From the NCBI RefSeq assembly GCF_963675165.1, contig NC_087391.1:4328646-4392645 (forward strand): 64,000 nucleotides of DNA. Reading direction: 5' to 3'. Below are positions 39,156-50,344 of the stretch, piece by piece; within the stretch, counting starts at the first letter, position 1, and each line of letters opens with the position of its first letter. The notes below the pieces were generated by a model that was given only the letters and a program-made list of their open reading frames with translations, was not told where the DNA came from and made no database searches. A program made the position numbers and the translations under genes. The DNA comes from Halichondria panicea (Eukaryota > Porifera > Demospongiae > Suberitida > Halichondriidae).

Positions 39156-41889
39156 ATGGATTTACCTGAATGTGATATGGCTAATCTGAGCAAAGCTTGC
39201 AGCAATGTGGCAGCCATCAATCTGAATGTCCTGCACCAGTTCAAACCAGGGAAGCCATCTGAATGGATTTGCAAAAAACCAAACTCAAAAGTATACATTG
39301 ATTTGCATAATCTTGTAGCTGCTCACTCATACATTTTATTTTGCTTTATGCAGGTCCAGTGGCAGGTGGCGGTTGATCCTGAGACTGGCTCTCAAGACGA
39401 GCTGTTCGTGCGAGGCAATCAGGTGGTGTGGTATTGTGGACTGACGCCAGAGTTGAAGATTGCTAGGGTGTCGTACAGTGTGGAGACAACAGTGTTGCAG
39501 GCATTGTGGTGTCAGTTTGAGGACAGCTCCAGACATGGTGAGTGAGTGGGAAGGTGTAGTTGTTAAAGCATTGATTAAGGAAGAGAGGGATTGGAAACAG
39601 AAGTCCACGCACATGATTCCTTGGCTTTGCATTGAGGGGCGGGGGGACATATTCCATATTCCCAAAACCATCCGTGTTGCCCGCCGCCAAACCCTAGTAA
39701 ACACTTTTAATTGTTTCAGGCCTTATGGAGACCTTTCTAAGTTCTCCTAAAATTCCATATCTGAGCATTTTGAAGAGTCTGGAATGGTGTAACTACTTTA
39801 AATCTACACATAGTTTACAATGAGAGCTAGCTATATAGCTCTGTGTACGACTTTAATATGTATGAATTTATACATTTATTACCCGAGGGTGTGCCGTGGC
39901 CAGCAGGTATAGTAGCCCGTTGGTTTGTTTGTTTGTTTGTGACAGGTGAATCTACTCACTTGGTTGCCATGGCGCTGCAATTACAGCATGGATAGCCTTC
40001 ACACAACAAGTTATTAGTAAACTTCTTTCGTAAGAAGCTAGAACTTGCATGTTGGCTGCCTACCAGCTAGTCTACACGTGGCCTTTATTCGAGGTGTGTG
40101 TTTTCAGCTGAAGTGATCCTTTACCAGGAACAATGGAACAGGGTCCCTAAAGTAGAAATCTAGAATTGTGGTTGGTTGCTTCTTTATAGCCAGATTGTAC
40201 GTATGTGGAGCCATAAGACTCCATACAGGCTAATTCTTTGCTCTTGATATGATTCGAGTCCATGGTGATGTCTCATGCACTACTAAAACTCAATTCTCAA
40301 TTGTATTGTTCCTGTTAACTTGCTGCATGCTTACTAGCCAGCTTCCATGCTCCTATATACATCTGCATTTATTTCTCAGATTTTTATAGATTCATATCTA
40401 CAGCTGAAGGTTAGCGCTTCAGTGCTCTAAGTTCAGGATATTTTTTCTGGGAAGAGAAACTTTACGGGGAAAATATACAAAATTTTTGCGCATGCGCAAG
40501 CAGTAGCAGGCATCCTTTCCGAGGCCTTGTGAAAGAGGCTAAGTAGTGTCCTGGATCACACATGTCCTTAAAGTATAGAAATGAAATGTAAGCTCGATCA
40601 GCAGCAGTTTTATTATACTGACAGTAAGACAATCCTCAATCCGCAACGTACCGTTTCCAGCCTGGATTTTCTTTCCACGTTGGAGTAGACAGCCTCGAGT
40701 AAAGTCGGGGCAACACGGATAGTTATTCGAGGTCAAATGAATCCCTTTCTTCCTTTATCTTTGGTTAAAGGTACACTTACTAGTTAAACATGAAAGCACC
40801 GCGGGTGCTGATTCCTCGGTGGAGGTGTCAAAGCTACATAACATAAAGCTATTATAATAGTAGCTTTATATACACAATCATGATGAACATTACTATTTTG
40901 CACTTGCTGCATGCAAACTCAAAGAGTGGGTAATGATCGACCATGATTGTGTTAAAAACGATCGATGCCAAAAGTTCAGGTCTAAAATTAATGGCTGCAT
41001 CAGCAGAGCCTTGCAGCTCTCTTCTCACTCTTGCAGCTTCCAATTGCTAGCGTTCTAGTGCAGAGCTAACTACTAAGTAGAGTAGCAACACTCCATGGAC
41101 AAGTTTTGCTACGCACTCTTCTGAAAAGGCTGCAATGGCATTCCAAGTAAGCAAAACTAGGCATAACTTGAGAACGAAGCATTATTTTGCAAATCCACGA
41201 ATTAAAATCCAAGAAAACATGACTAGAAGCCTATAGAAACTCTTACTTGCACTTCATTGATCCTTGAGCAGCTGTAGCAGTCTACACAAACACACTACCG
41301 TATACCTTGCTTGCGCATGCGCACCGAGGCATAAAAATAGGAAGTAGGAACGGAGATGTTTTGTGAAATTGTGTTAAAAAAGGTCACTCAGTAGTTGTAT
41401 TCTCAACTTGGTGTTCTGCAGTTGAGCTTCGCTAGTTTAACCGTCAATTTGGTGACCGCTGACCTATGGGTGTGGTTTTGATTAATCTAGAAGTATCTGC
41501 CTAGTGCTAGCAGCGGTGAGCCCAAGGCCTAGCTAAGTAAGTAGACAAGTATAGCAAGATCCAAGCTGTACACATGCAGCACTACGCTGTACCATGAACC
41601 TAACCTTATAGGTATAGACCACAACTAGAGCTACAAGACAAGTTCGTACAGAAATACAGGCCATACACATTATAGCCTAGTCGGCATAATAATATTCATG
41701 TTCTGCATTATAATCATGTGAAGTTAGTGAAAGAAAAACATTACTTGAGGAACTAAACAACAACAACAATAATTATGTGAGAGCGGCTCAATATCTATTC
41801 AGAACACAACTACTGAGTGACCTTCAGGGCCACTGTAGTTAAAAGGTGTTTTCATTTTGTAGTCGTCAGTGTCTGAGAGTGGCAGCTCA

Positions 41890-41930
<41 letters not shown>

Positions 41931-42518
41931 TGCACTGCAGACACAACAGATGGTGACTGTCAAAAGCTAAGAGGAGTGTGTATAAGAGAGCAGGAGTGCC
42001 TCACTCTCTACCTACTCACTGGAGCAGTACACTATGTCACCCTGCCATTTCAGGTGAGCCAACTATTGTGAAAAATTCAATGGATATGAAGACTTTTAAA
42101 GCTCCAAATCAAGACACTAAAAATGCTGAGCTTAGTCATTCTACCAGGCCCCTATACTCAGGGGGAATCAAGCCTGAACGTAATTAAAAGGTGTTCTATG
42201 GGTTAATTTCAGTACTGGCCACAAGATGCCCCCCACCTAATGTTGTACAGCATGAAACGTGTATCTAGACTCTGGTTTACATAACAAAATTGAATATTAA
42301 ATGAGCAGATTATAGTCAAAATAAAGTTGCTGTGTCTGAACTCAGCATACTGTCTACTCTCCAGGTTCGGTGTGTTTGGTCCCTTGCCAATGGTCTGCTG
42401 GTGGAGAGGAGTATTCCGAGCGATGGTGGGTGTGGTCTAGAGGGTTTGCCTACTCTTTTTACACTCTTGCATCCCTCCGATGACCTTTGCCCTGTTACAT
42501 CGCGAAGACCAGCAGAAG
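39156..42518 (+). CDS. ANAPC1: ANAPC1 (APC1), N-terminal exons only
   Basis: Four exons join in frame: 39156-39290, 39354-39537, 41974-42053, 42365-42518. The protein matches the N-terminal WD40/beta-propeller part of the largest scaffold subunit of the anaphase-promoting complex: DELFVRGNQVVWYCG, VLQALWCQF, HYVTLPFQ and the VWSLANGLLVERS…LPTLFTLLHPSDDL segment are in the order found in other animals. APC/C is a nuclear and cytosolic ubiquitin ligase that drives mitotic exit (established). The ATG at 39156 is a plausible start just before recognisable sequence. The last exon ends in phase 1 at GTGAGT, so more exons must follow, but none of the remaining protein (normally well over 1000 residues) is recognisable downstream in this window. 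Either the next intron is extremely long and full of elements, or the gene is broken by rearrangement or misassembly. The third exon boundary (41974) is chosen for phase. Confidence 0.8.
39890..41334. mobile_element. Repeat-family element in the second ANAPC1 intron
   Basis: Stretches such as CACACAACAAGTTATTAGT (about 40000), CATGCACTACTAAAACT (about 40275) and the right end TGTAGCAGTCTACACAAACACACTACCGTATACC…GCGCATGCGCACCGAGG (about 41275-41330) match the element in intron 8 of copy 1 (8881-12891), in the same order. No protein is recognised. Confidence 0.55.
41891..41926. repeat. (CA)n microsatellite
   Basis: About 18 CA units within an ANAPC1 intron. Confidence 0.95.
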
Positions 42519-43222
42519 GTGAGTCGTACATGTTTAGGGGTGTGGTGTCATTGGTGGTTACTTTTAACGAAAAGCAATAGTTTTCATGGTTGATATCCAG
42601 AGCAAATTTTCCATGTCCCTCTGTTGTTATGCGCATCGTCATTCATGCACTCCTGGCATCGTACATGGTGTTCTAGCTGTGCTATCATAGTCAACACAAT
42701 CTGCTCTTTGATCATCTTTCCGATCTTCAGTGTCTTATTTCAGGACTGCAAAGAGCCATACTTTCTACTATTGTGCTCGCAGTGAAGCAATTTCTTAGCT
42801 TGATGTGATGCGTTTGAAAATCATAGCATTCAGTAGGACAGCTATAGTTTGCTAGTTAGCACTTTTGCTAACTTCTGTAGCTGCTGCTCGGCACAGTTTT
42901 GCGATCTAAGGCAAATAAGTCGCAATTCCATGTAGCTGGACAACAGCCTAGATATTCATGTGCATGATACACATCAGCGCAGGGTTTCATCTAGGATTTT
43001 AAGTTTGGGGAGGGGAAGCTTGGAAAGGTTGTGCGCAAAAAATTTAAGGTCATGCCCACTTCCGGTCGTAACACCCCCTATAATTATTGTTATTAGTTAG
43101 CTATTTAAATCATTATAATTGACAGGCAACTCCATGTAACTTGGTATAGAACACTAAACCATGTACTAAATATACAAATAATTGTGGTAAGGAAGATGAT
43201 GACCAAAATTCACGATAAAATT

Positions 43223-43289
43223 GTCAACTTTTTGCACCAAATCATCAAAGATAATATTATCTTTGATGATTTAGTGCAAAAACGTTGAC
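43223..43289. repeat. Nearly perfect hairpin
   Basis: GTCAACTTTTTGCACCAAAT at 43223 is mirrored by the sequence ending at 43289, with arms of about 31 bases containing ATCATCAAAGATA and TATCTTTGATGAT and almost no loop. A transcript would form a long duplex stem. Confidence 0.75.
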
Positions 43290-43936
43290 CTCGGAAATTG
43301 TCCACTAATAAGGCAAATCTCGTGAGCTAGTTAGAGAACAATAATTGTGTATGGTTTTTGTTGCCACAGTAAAAGTGTAGCGTATCATGTAGTCATTTTT
43401 ACTTGGTTTTTGGGTACAGGTAATCACTTTGTTACCTAGCCGTGTGTGTAGTATAGATATTTGAGGTAACACATACAATTTGAAAGCTGTTTGTGCAGTA
43501 AATTGTATAGTTTGAAAGTTTGTTATAATTATAGTCAATCGAATGGATGTAATAGAAGTCTTTGTTACAGATGACTGTTAGCCCACAAAGTAGACTATAA
43601 TGTGTTAGATAAATATGTTTAGTGAAGCCCACAAAATAGAACATGTATGTATAGTTTTATATGGGTCATTTATACATTTAAACATCACAAAACTGTTCTT
43701 GAATTTGTGGTAATGGTTGAGGTGTTGATGGAGCAAGCAAGAGCATGCCTGCTTGCTGAATTCCTGACCTAGCACGATATAAGGTTGAGGTGTAAAGAGA
43801 AAATCATGACCTAGCATGTTAACTATGTCAAGTTCTAGTGGTCTCCAAGACCCAGCTGTAGCTAAATTGCAAAACAATTCAGTGTGATTTTAGAAACTTT
43901 AACGGATAAATGAAGAGGTATATATCACCATGTGAT

Positions 43937-44300
43937 TACCGTATATCTTCTAAATTTATCGGTAATTACCCCGGACACTTTTTGGGGCAATTTTTGTTGT
44001 TCTAATACAACGGACACTCCAGTTCTTTAATAATTATTACGGACAATACCTTTAAAAGTTGAGTTACGTTCATAGACTGCAAGTAAGACTTAGAGTGCTT
44101 GCAGTTGAGTAGCTAGTTTTAGATAGCTAGTGCAACTATTCAGTCACACACTGTTCTATTAAACTTAGCTAGCTCGCATGCAGCTGCTTGCTTGTTCTAA
44201 TTATTCCGGACACTTCGCATGCTCTATAAAAATCTGTTCCAATTATACTCGGACAATTTCCAAAATAATTATTTTCTGCGGTCCGATAAGATATACGGTA
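43937..44300. mobile_element. TACCGTATATCTT-ended miniature element
   Basis: The left end TACCGTATATCTTCTAAA at 43937 and the right end GATAAGATATACGGTA at 44300 form inverted termini. Internal GGACACT-type motifs (CCGGACACTT, ACGGACACTCC, CCGGACACTTCG) repeat in between. It is non-coding and 364 bp long. Confidence 0.65.
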
Positions 44301-44493
44301 CCTCTATTTGTTTGTGATTCGCTTTTTCAACCTTTGAATTTACAAGGTTTTGCTATAATATTATGCTGACAACCACACTGGGGGGTACTTATTGATGCAA
44401 ATTTGCCACACAAGCAGTTAGCACTCAAGATGTAGAGCTGGATATTCATTTTCACGTGCATTGGTGTATACCTATACTGTATAATTAAGCCTT

Positions 44494-44950
44494 GGTGTGC
44501 GCATGCGCAAGCGAGGTATACGGTAGTGTGTTTGTGTGTCTGTGTAGACTGTTGCTGCCCATGCAAGGATCAATGATTCAGAAATGCAAGTAAGAGTTTC
44601 TATAGGCTTCTCGTCACGTTAGATTGCAATTTGTGGATTTGTAAAATAATGCTTTGTTCTCGAGTTACTGATATAGCTAGGTTTTGCTTGCTTGGAATGC
44701 CATTGTAGCCTTTTTCAGAACAGTGCGTAGCAAAACCTGTCCATGGAGTGTTGCTATACTCTACCTTAGAGTCTGCAAAGCTGCATTTAGCTGTTTCATG
44801 CAGCCATTAATTTATGGATTTTGAACTTTCAGCAACCTTTTTAGAAACGATCATGGTTGATGATTTCCCACTTTTGCACCAATGTAAATTTAAAAGCTAG
44901 ATCTAGTAGCTTCATATGTTAGGTGCCTCCACTGAGGCCGCGATGCTTTC
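44494..44950. repeat. Left end of the CGAGGTATACGGTAG repeat family
   Basis: GCGCATGCGCAAGCGAGGTA TACGGTAGTGTG, a TGTG-rich run, GTAGACTGTTGCTG and AAGTAAGAGTTTCTATAGG match the ends of the elements at 8881-12891 and 39890-41334. It is a partial copy. Confidence 0.6.
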
Positions 44951-44997
44951 ATTACTGGCACGGAATTATGTGCGTATAAATTATCGTCTTTTCAGGC

Positions 44998-45237
44998 TGT
45001 TCCTTCATCAAGTATACTATAGATGATGTCGTTGCTGCTCAAAATAGGTCAACATTAGAGGCACATGGTGCTCATTTTTATAAACGTCACTTATCTGATA
45101 AAGAGGATGGATGCGTCACAAAGGATGGATGCAAAAAACTTAAGATTGTGTGCTTTATATTAGAGTATGCATCCAATACACATGCATGTACTTACTTTCT
45201 GTCTATGTGTATACATGTGTATAGTGAGACATTGTGA
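44998..45237 (+). other. Orphan open segment of about 80 codons after a 3' splice-like site
   Basis: After a CTTTTCAG at 44990-44997, one frame stays open for about 80 codons (begins CSFIKYTIDDVVAAQNRS; ends at TGA 45235-45237). The composition looks protein-like (KRHLSDKEDG, CKKLKIVC), but I recognise no family and find no partner exon. It could be a remnant of a transposon-encoded protein. Confidence 0.25.
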
Positions 45238-45616
45238 TGAAGGATGTATGTTTGTTGGTTGTTGATGCCTTCTATGTTGATGTCTAGTCTGTGGTTATGA
45301 TATTACATGGTTGAGGGGGCAAGCAAGAGCATGCCTGTTGGAACTGATTACCTTGCACATTTAACTGGTTTGTAAACTGATGGTGTATAAAAAATGTGAA
45401 TCCTTCTAGTTGCACATGTTTAGTTCATACTGTCCTGTTAGTTAACGCTACTACTACGTCCAGTTACTGTTCAGGTAAGTATATATGCAGTCAAAACTTC
45501 GTACTGTGCAGAAAATATTTTGGCAATACACGCTTGAATATGTAGCTAGTTTACAAATTAAATATTAATTATTGGCATGAACAAACACTATCAAAATATT
45601 ATATAGAGCTACTAGC

Positions 45617-45774
45617 ATGGCTAAGAGGCCACACTAGATCAGTGAGGAGGTGCTGCATGAAATTGTAGGCTACCCACTAGCCAGAGTACAGCAAGGTAAC
45701 AGAGATGTGCCAGTCATGGAGGGCAGTGATGATGAGTTTTCTGATTGAGAACAGTTTGGAGAGGAGCTTGAAGG
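45617..45774 (+). pseudogene. Broken acidic open frame, possibly a transposase N-terminus
   Basis: From ATG 45617 one frame reads MAKRPH, a TAG stop, then ISEEVLHEIVGYPLA…VPVMEGSDDEFSD, a TGA stop and EQFGEELEG before a GTAAAT donor-like site. Short acidic SDDEF-type starts are common in piggyBac-like transposases (family knowledge), but no catalytic region follows. The two stops make it a dead copy. Confidence 0.3.
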
Positions 45775-45965
45775 TAAATGCAATAAATAAAATGGCTTCA
45801 CTCAATGTATAGAATAAAAACAAGATTATCAAATACCCGGTACAGTACAACAATAATTACAACAATAAATTATCAAAAATGTAGATCTGGATAGGACATT
45901 GACACTGCATGAGCTGAGCACTGTTGTGAAAGTCCTACCACCAACGTCAACCTTCCTGTACATGG

Positions 45966-46109
45966 CATTGTCTGTGCGCGTGTATGTGTGTAAGTGGATT
46001 TGTGTGTGTGTGTATGTGTGTAAGTGGATTTGTGTGTGTGTGTGTGTGTGTGTGTTTGCGTACGTATGTGTGTGTGTGTGTGTTTGCGTACGTATGTGTG
46101 TGTGTTTGC

Positions 46110-46145
<36 letters not shown>

Positions 46146-46222
46146 GTGTGTGTGTTTGCGTGCGTGCGTGTGTGTGTTTGCGTGTGTGTGTGTGTGTGTG
46201 CTTGTATGTGTGCGTGTGTCTA
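45966..46222. repeat. (TG)n-rich microsatellite with TTTGCGT interruptions
   Basis: About 250 bp of TG repeats broken by GTTTGCGTACG, TAAGTGGATT and similar short motifs, creating long spurious open frames on both strands. Confidence 0.95.
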
Positions 46223-47351
46223 ACCGTGTATTCTACTCTTGACAGAGGCGACTCCAAGGTACTCCAAAAGGGACCCAGTGGCAGTGCATAGTGTGACAGC
46301 AAAGTATCAGCAGTAGCCACAGACACTTTTTATATCTATTGTTAGTTACGCAAAGAATTATAATCGTTACTGATGGTAAAAAAAATGTTTTTCAAGGTTC
46401 GAAGAACAAAAGGCGAGGCTATTATTTTACTATTCAAGGACTATATAATTATAACGAGTTCTAAACATAATGTTGGTGTAGTCAACAAACGTAATACGTA
46501 TCCTGGCTCACCTCGTTGCTACTGCCACTGTCACTGTACATACGTGGCCCCACCTCTGATTATTGGATCCAGTCACACCTACATGTAGTGTACATACGTA
46601 CATAAAGAAGGCTAATCAATGCTGCTTAGCACTACCAATTCTAGATACAACTACTATCTACCATGTACAGTCAGTACCAGACCATAGAGCTTCTAGCAAT
46701 TCTACAAACGCATGCAACAAGTACAAACAAGTACTGTAGCAACTACAACCGGTTGTATTTTTAATATTAATTTTATGGGCCTGATTTTAAATAAATTGAA
46801 GTCTATAATAGGTGATGCAGGCCCTAAAGTAGACTCTAAACATTCAGTAGAGTCAACATACAGCTTAGGAAGCTTGTACTCACCTTTTTACCACTGTCAC
46901 TGTTTCTCTTTACACATAGCTGCCTCAGGTTATAAGCCACACCCAGTACCTTGTGTAGCTGCACAGAAAAAGGCTAAGCAACGCTTCTCAGCACTACAAA
47001 CTCTACAGCTACGTCCTATATACTTACTACAATAAGTATTAGGCTGTATGAAGCTTCTAGCGAATCTAAAAAGCCATGTAACAAAGCAGTATTATACGTA
47101 ACTACTACTTACCGCTTGACAGAAGCAGATCACAGCCAATCCTTCGAGATAGTAAGCGATTCGGGCATCATCTTGTAGATCTTTGACTGGTCTTTCTTCC
47201 TAGTCTAACTTGCACAATCAAAAGTCGAAGCGCTTTCAAGTTACGAACAGTTTTCTAAGAACTGATTAATTTGTGCATTTTTTAAAAATCAATATGGCTG
47301 CGGGGGTGTTCCCGCAACGTGACGTCATGGCGTATAATCGGTTGACTAGCC
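46223..47351. other. Non-coding region with a diverged duplicated segment
   Basis: Two stretches (about 46510-46700 and 46880-47070) share CACTGTCACTGT, GGCTAA(T/G)CAA and GCACTAC motifs in the same order and look like diverged copies of one repeat. No gene is recognised. Confidence 0.35.
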
Positions 47352-48917
47352 TAGCCTCGATCCCAGGCCGAGTTTTCGCTTTTATAACGGTTAGGCGAAC
47401 AACTGGGCCTGGTACTAGTTGTCTGCGCATGCGTCAAATTTTCATTGTATATTTGTGGTCGGCAAAAATATTTAATAAATCAATAATACAAATTTGTACA
47501 CAGAAAATGCACAGAGTGAGTACACAAAAGATGCACATAGGGAGCTGCTTCACAAAGGCCTGGGGAGTTGCCAGTTGTGCTGCAGCACAATTACAGTGAC
47601 CCAGGGCAACTTCAGGATGATTGAATGCCTTCAAATTACGTTTCAAAAAGATTTAGCAGGCTGCTGGACTTCTCTGATTCTAGGCCCCAACTCGTAACTC
47701 ATTGCTTGAGAAAACGTAGATTCTCTTGATGTCTCTGAGCTACCCAGCAACGCTCAAATGAGCAGGTCATACTCCAGTCCTGTGTCTGTGAGTATAGGAC
47801 AATATTAAAAGAAACCAAAGACGGTTAAACCCTTACCTCAAACTGTCCAGTCTCGTCCGTTAGTATAGCCAAGAGGAGCACTGTTGGGATAGTTGGATAT
47901 TAGCCATTGCTCCTGTACAGAGAAGTAGACATTTTAAATACGTGTAGATCTATACATATTAAATTTCTCGGTTATAGTGTCATTGTCGACGAGCTGATGA
48001 TGGCAGCACCAAGTTCTCTAGCTCACACTCTTCACTTGATCCACCATATTAATGATGAAACTATAGTCTACCTACATTCTTGCCAAACATGAACAAGACT
48101 TGATAGCATAGCCGGCCATAGTCTCATGAATCAGCCGCCGTTCTTTGGAACCACCGTCTGAGCACTCTTGTCATTGTTTTATGTGCCAAGACGGAATTCC
48201 GTCTTGACCAATCAAATTGCAGAAGTCCAGTCAGGTGATGAACTTGGAGGCAGCAAAGAACTGCACTTTGCTCAACGCATTTGGATAATCATTACGCATG
48301 CATTACGCATGGTAAACACTTCATACATAGAAGCTGCTACGAAGCATAAGCAAGGCAAGCAGGGGTCCTTGGGCACAGATTTAGCACCACAGCAAAACAC
48401 AAGTAGAGAGAGATGCCTTCGCTTGGCAATTTGTATAACAATTAGGAAATATGTGTGGGCGTAAGATCACGAATTTAATTACATTCCATTGGTTTTGTGA
48501 GCAATCAACATTCCATTTTGAAATGACTTCATGACAAGAGTGCTCAGACGGTGGTTCCAAAAGAACAGCGGCTGATTCATGAGACTAAGCCGGCCATAGG
48601 GCCCACACAAAAATATCTGACCTTAACAAGCTTGACAAAGCTTTATACCTCTTCCCTTGTTGTTCAGTCTTCAGAATAAGCTTCAGAGAAGAGAGAAGCT
48701 TCAGCTAAGAGCCATTCCAATCGATTCCAATAATGATAAAACGGGAACTGACTTCTAGTACACGATAGTACACGAATATAAATGTCACGAAAGTGAACGA
48801 GAATATCCATTCGTCAGAATCTGACAAACGACTGACGCATGCGCAGACAACTAGTACCAGGCCCAGTTGTTCGCCTAACCGTTATAAAAGCGAAAACTCG
48901 GCCTGGGATCGAGGCTA
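47352..48917. mobile_element. TAGCCTCG-family element with long terminal inverted repeats
   Basis: The left end TAGCCTCGATCCCAGGCCGA and the following 85 or so bases (to GCGCATGCGTCA) are repeated, inverted, at the right end finishing GGGATCGAGGCTA at 48917. The interior of about 1.4 kb includes a 469-bp insertion (48119-48587); without it the element is about 1.1 kb. Most of the interior recurs at 48994-49936 inside the neighbouring long element at near identity. TTGACTAGC occurs at both flanks (47342-47350 and 48918-48926), consistent with a target duplication, although one extra C lies at the left. No transposase frame is seen. Confidence 0.7.
48110..48596. mobile_element. TAGTCTCATGAATCAGCCG element with a clean 9-bp target duplication
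   Basis: A 469-bp element (48119-48587) with inverted termini of about 60 bp is flanked by AGCCGGCCA at 48110-48118 and 48588-48596. The duplicated sequence at 49679-49700 reads AGCCGGCCATAGGG without interruption and so preserves the empty site. A 9-bp duplication points to a Mutator-like origin; the element has no transposase. Confidence 0.9.
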
Positions 48918-50344
48918 TTGACTAGCCTCGATCCCAGGCCGAGTTTTCGCTTTTATAACGGTTAGGCAAACAACTGGGCCTGGTACTAGTGTCTGTGCAT
49001 GCGTCAAATTTTCATTGTATATTTGTGGTCGGCAAAAATATTTAATAAATCAATAATAGAAATTTGTACACAGAAAATGCACAGAGTGAATACACAAAAG
49101 ATGCACATAGGGAGATGCTTCACAAAGGCCTGGGGAGTTGCCAGTTGTGCTGCAGCACAATTACAGTGACCTAGGGCAACTTCAGGATGATTGAATGCCT
49201 TCAAATTACGTTTCAAAAAGATTTAGCAGGCTGCTGGACTTCTCTGATTCTAGGCCCCAACTCGTAACTCATTGCTTGAGAAAACGTAGATTCTCTTGAT
49301 GTCTCTGAGCTACCCAGCAACGCTCGAATGAGCAGGTCATACTCCAGTCCTGTGTCTGTGAGTATAGGACAATATTAAAAGAAACCAAAGACGGTTAAAC
49401 CCTTACCTCAAACTGTCCAGTCTCGTCCGTTAGTATAGCCAAGAGGAGCACTGTTGGGATAGCTGGATATTAGCCATTGCTCCTGTACAGAGAAGTAGAC
49501 ATTTTAAATACGTGTAGATCTATACATATTAAATTTCTCGGTTATAGTGTCATTGTCGACGAGCTGATGATGGCAGCACCAAGTTCTCTAGCTCACACTC
49601 TTCACTTGATCCACCATATTAATGATGAAACTATAGTCTACCTACATTCTTGCCAAACATGAACAAGACTTGATAGCATAGCCGGCCATAGGGCCCACAC
49701 AAAAATATCTGACCTTAACAAGCTTGACAAAGCTTTATACCTCTTCCCTTGTTGTTCAGTCTTCAGAATAAGCTTCAGAGAAGAGAGAAGCTTCAGCTAA
49801 GAGCCATTCCAATCGATTCCAATAATGATAAAACGGGAACTGACTTCTAGTACACGATAGTACACGAATATAAATGTCACAAAAGTGAACGAGAATATCC
49901 ATTCGTCAGAATCTGACGAACGACTGACACATGCGCATGTAGGACCAGAAAGCCAGAAATCGGAAAAGGCGGAAGTGAAAGGTAAATGAGTGGGCGTAGC
50001 AGGGCAATGCATTCCAAGGTTAACCCTTGACTTTGCACAGATGTAATGAGATATCCTCTTGCCTAATCACTCTACTAGTCTATGTAAGTAAGTAGAAAGC
50101 TGGCCAGCCTAGTTTTAAGTAGACTCTCCATTGTCTGCAGTATAGACTTGATATAATAGCTAGCTACTTGCACATGTCTGCAGTAGACTCTAGCTAGCTA
50201 CATGCACAATGACTGAATTAATTATGTCTGTACACTGAGCTAGATTTAGTATGAATTTAACATTATCATTTTAATTCAGCCAGTCACCTAACTCCTACTT
50301 ATACTCCCCAATTTATTGTCCAGAGGTTATTTGGCTCTATACTG

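Larger units (their letters stand above)
42519..44997. other. Gene-poor region downstream of the last recognised ANAPC1 exon
   Basis: Contains a hairpin (43223-43289), a miniature element (43937-44300) and a partial CGAGGTATACGGTAG-family repeat (44494-44950). No further ANAPC1 exon could be found by eye. Confidence 0.5.

Noticed and set aside
45829-46326. Long open frames on both strands (up to 165 codons)
   Set aside because: They consist of TG/CA microsatellite giving Cys-Val or Thr-His repeats.
47273-49662. Paired open frames repeated at 47.4-48.1 kb and 49.0-49.7 kb
   Set aside because: They recur only because the element is duplicated; the frames are short and cross terminal repeats, with no recognisable protein.
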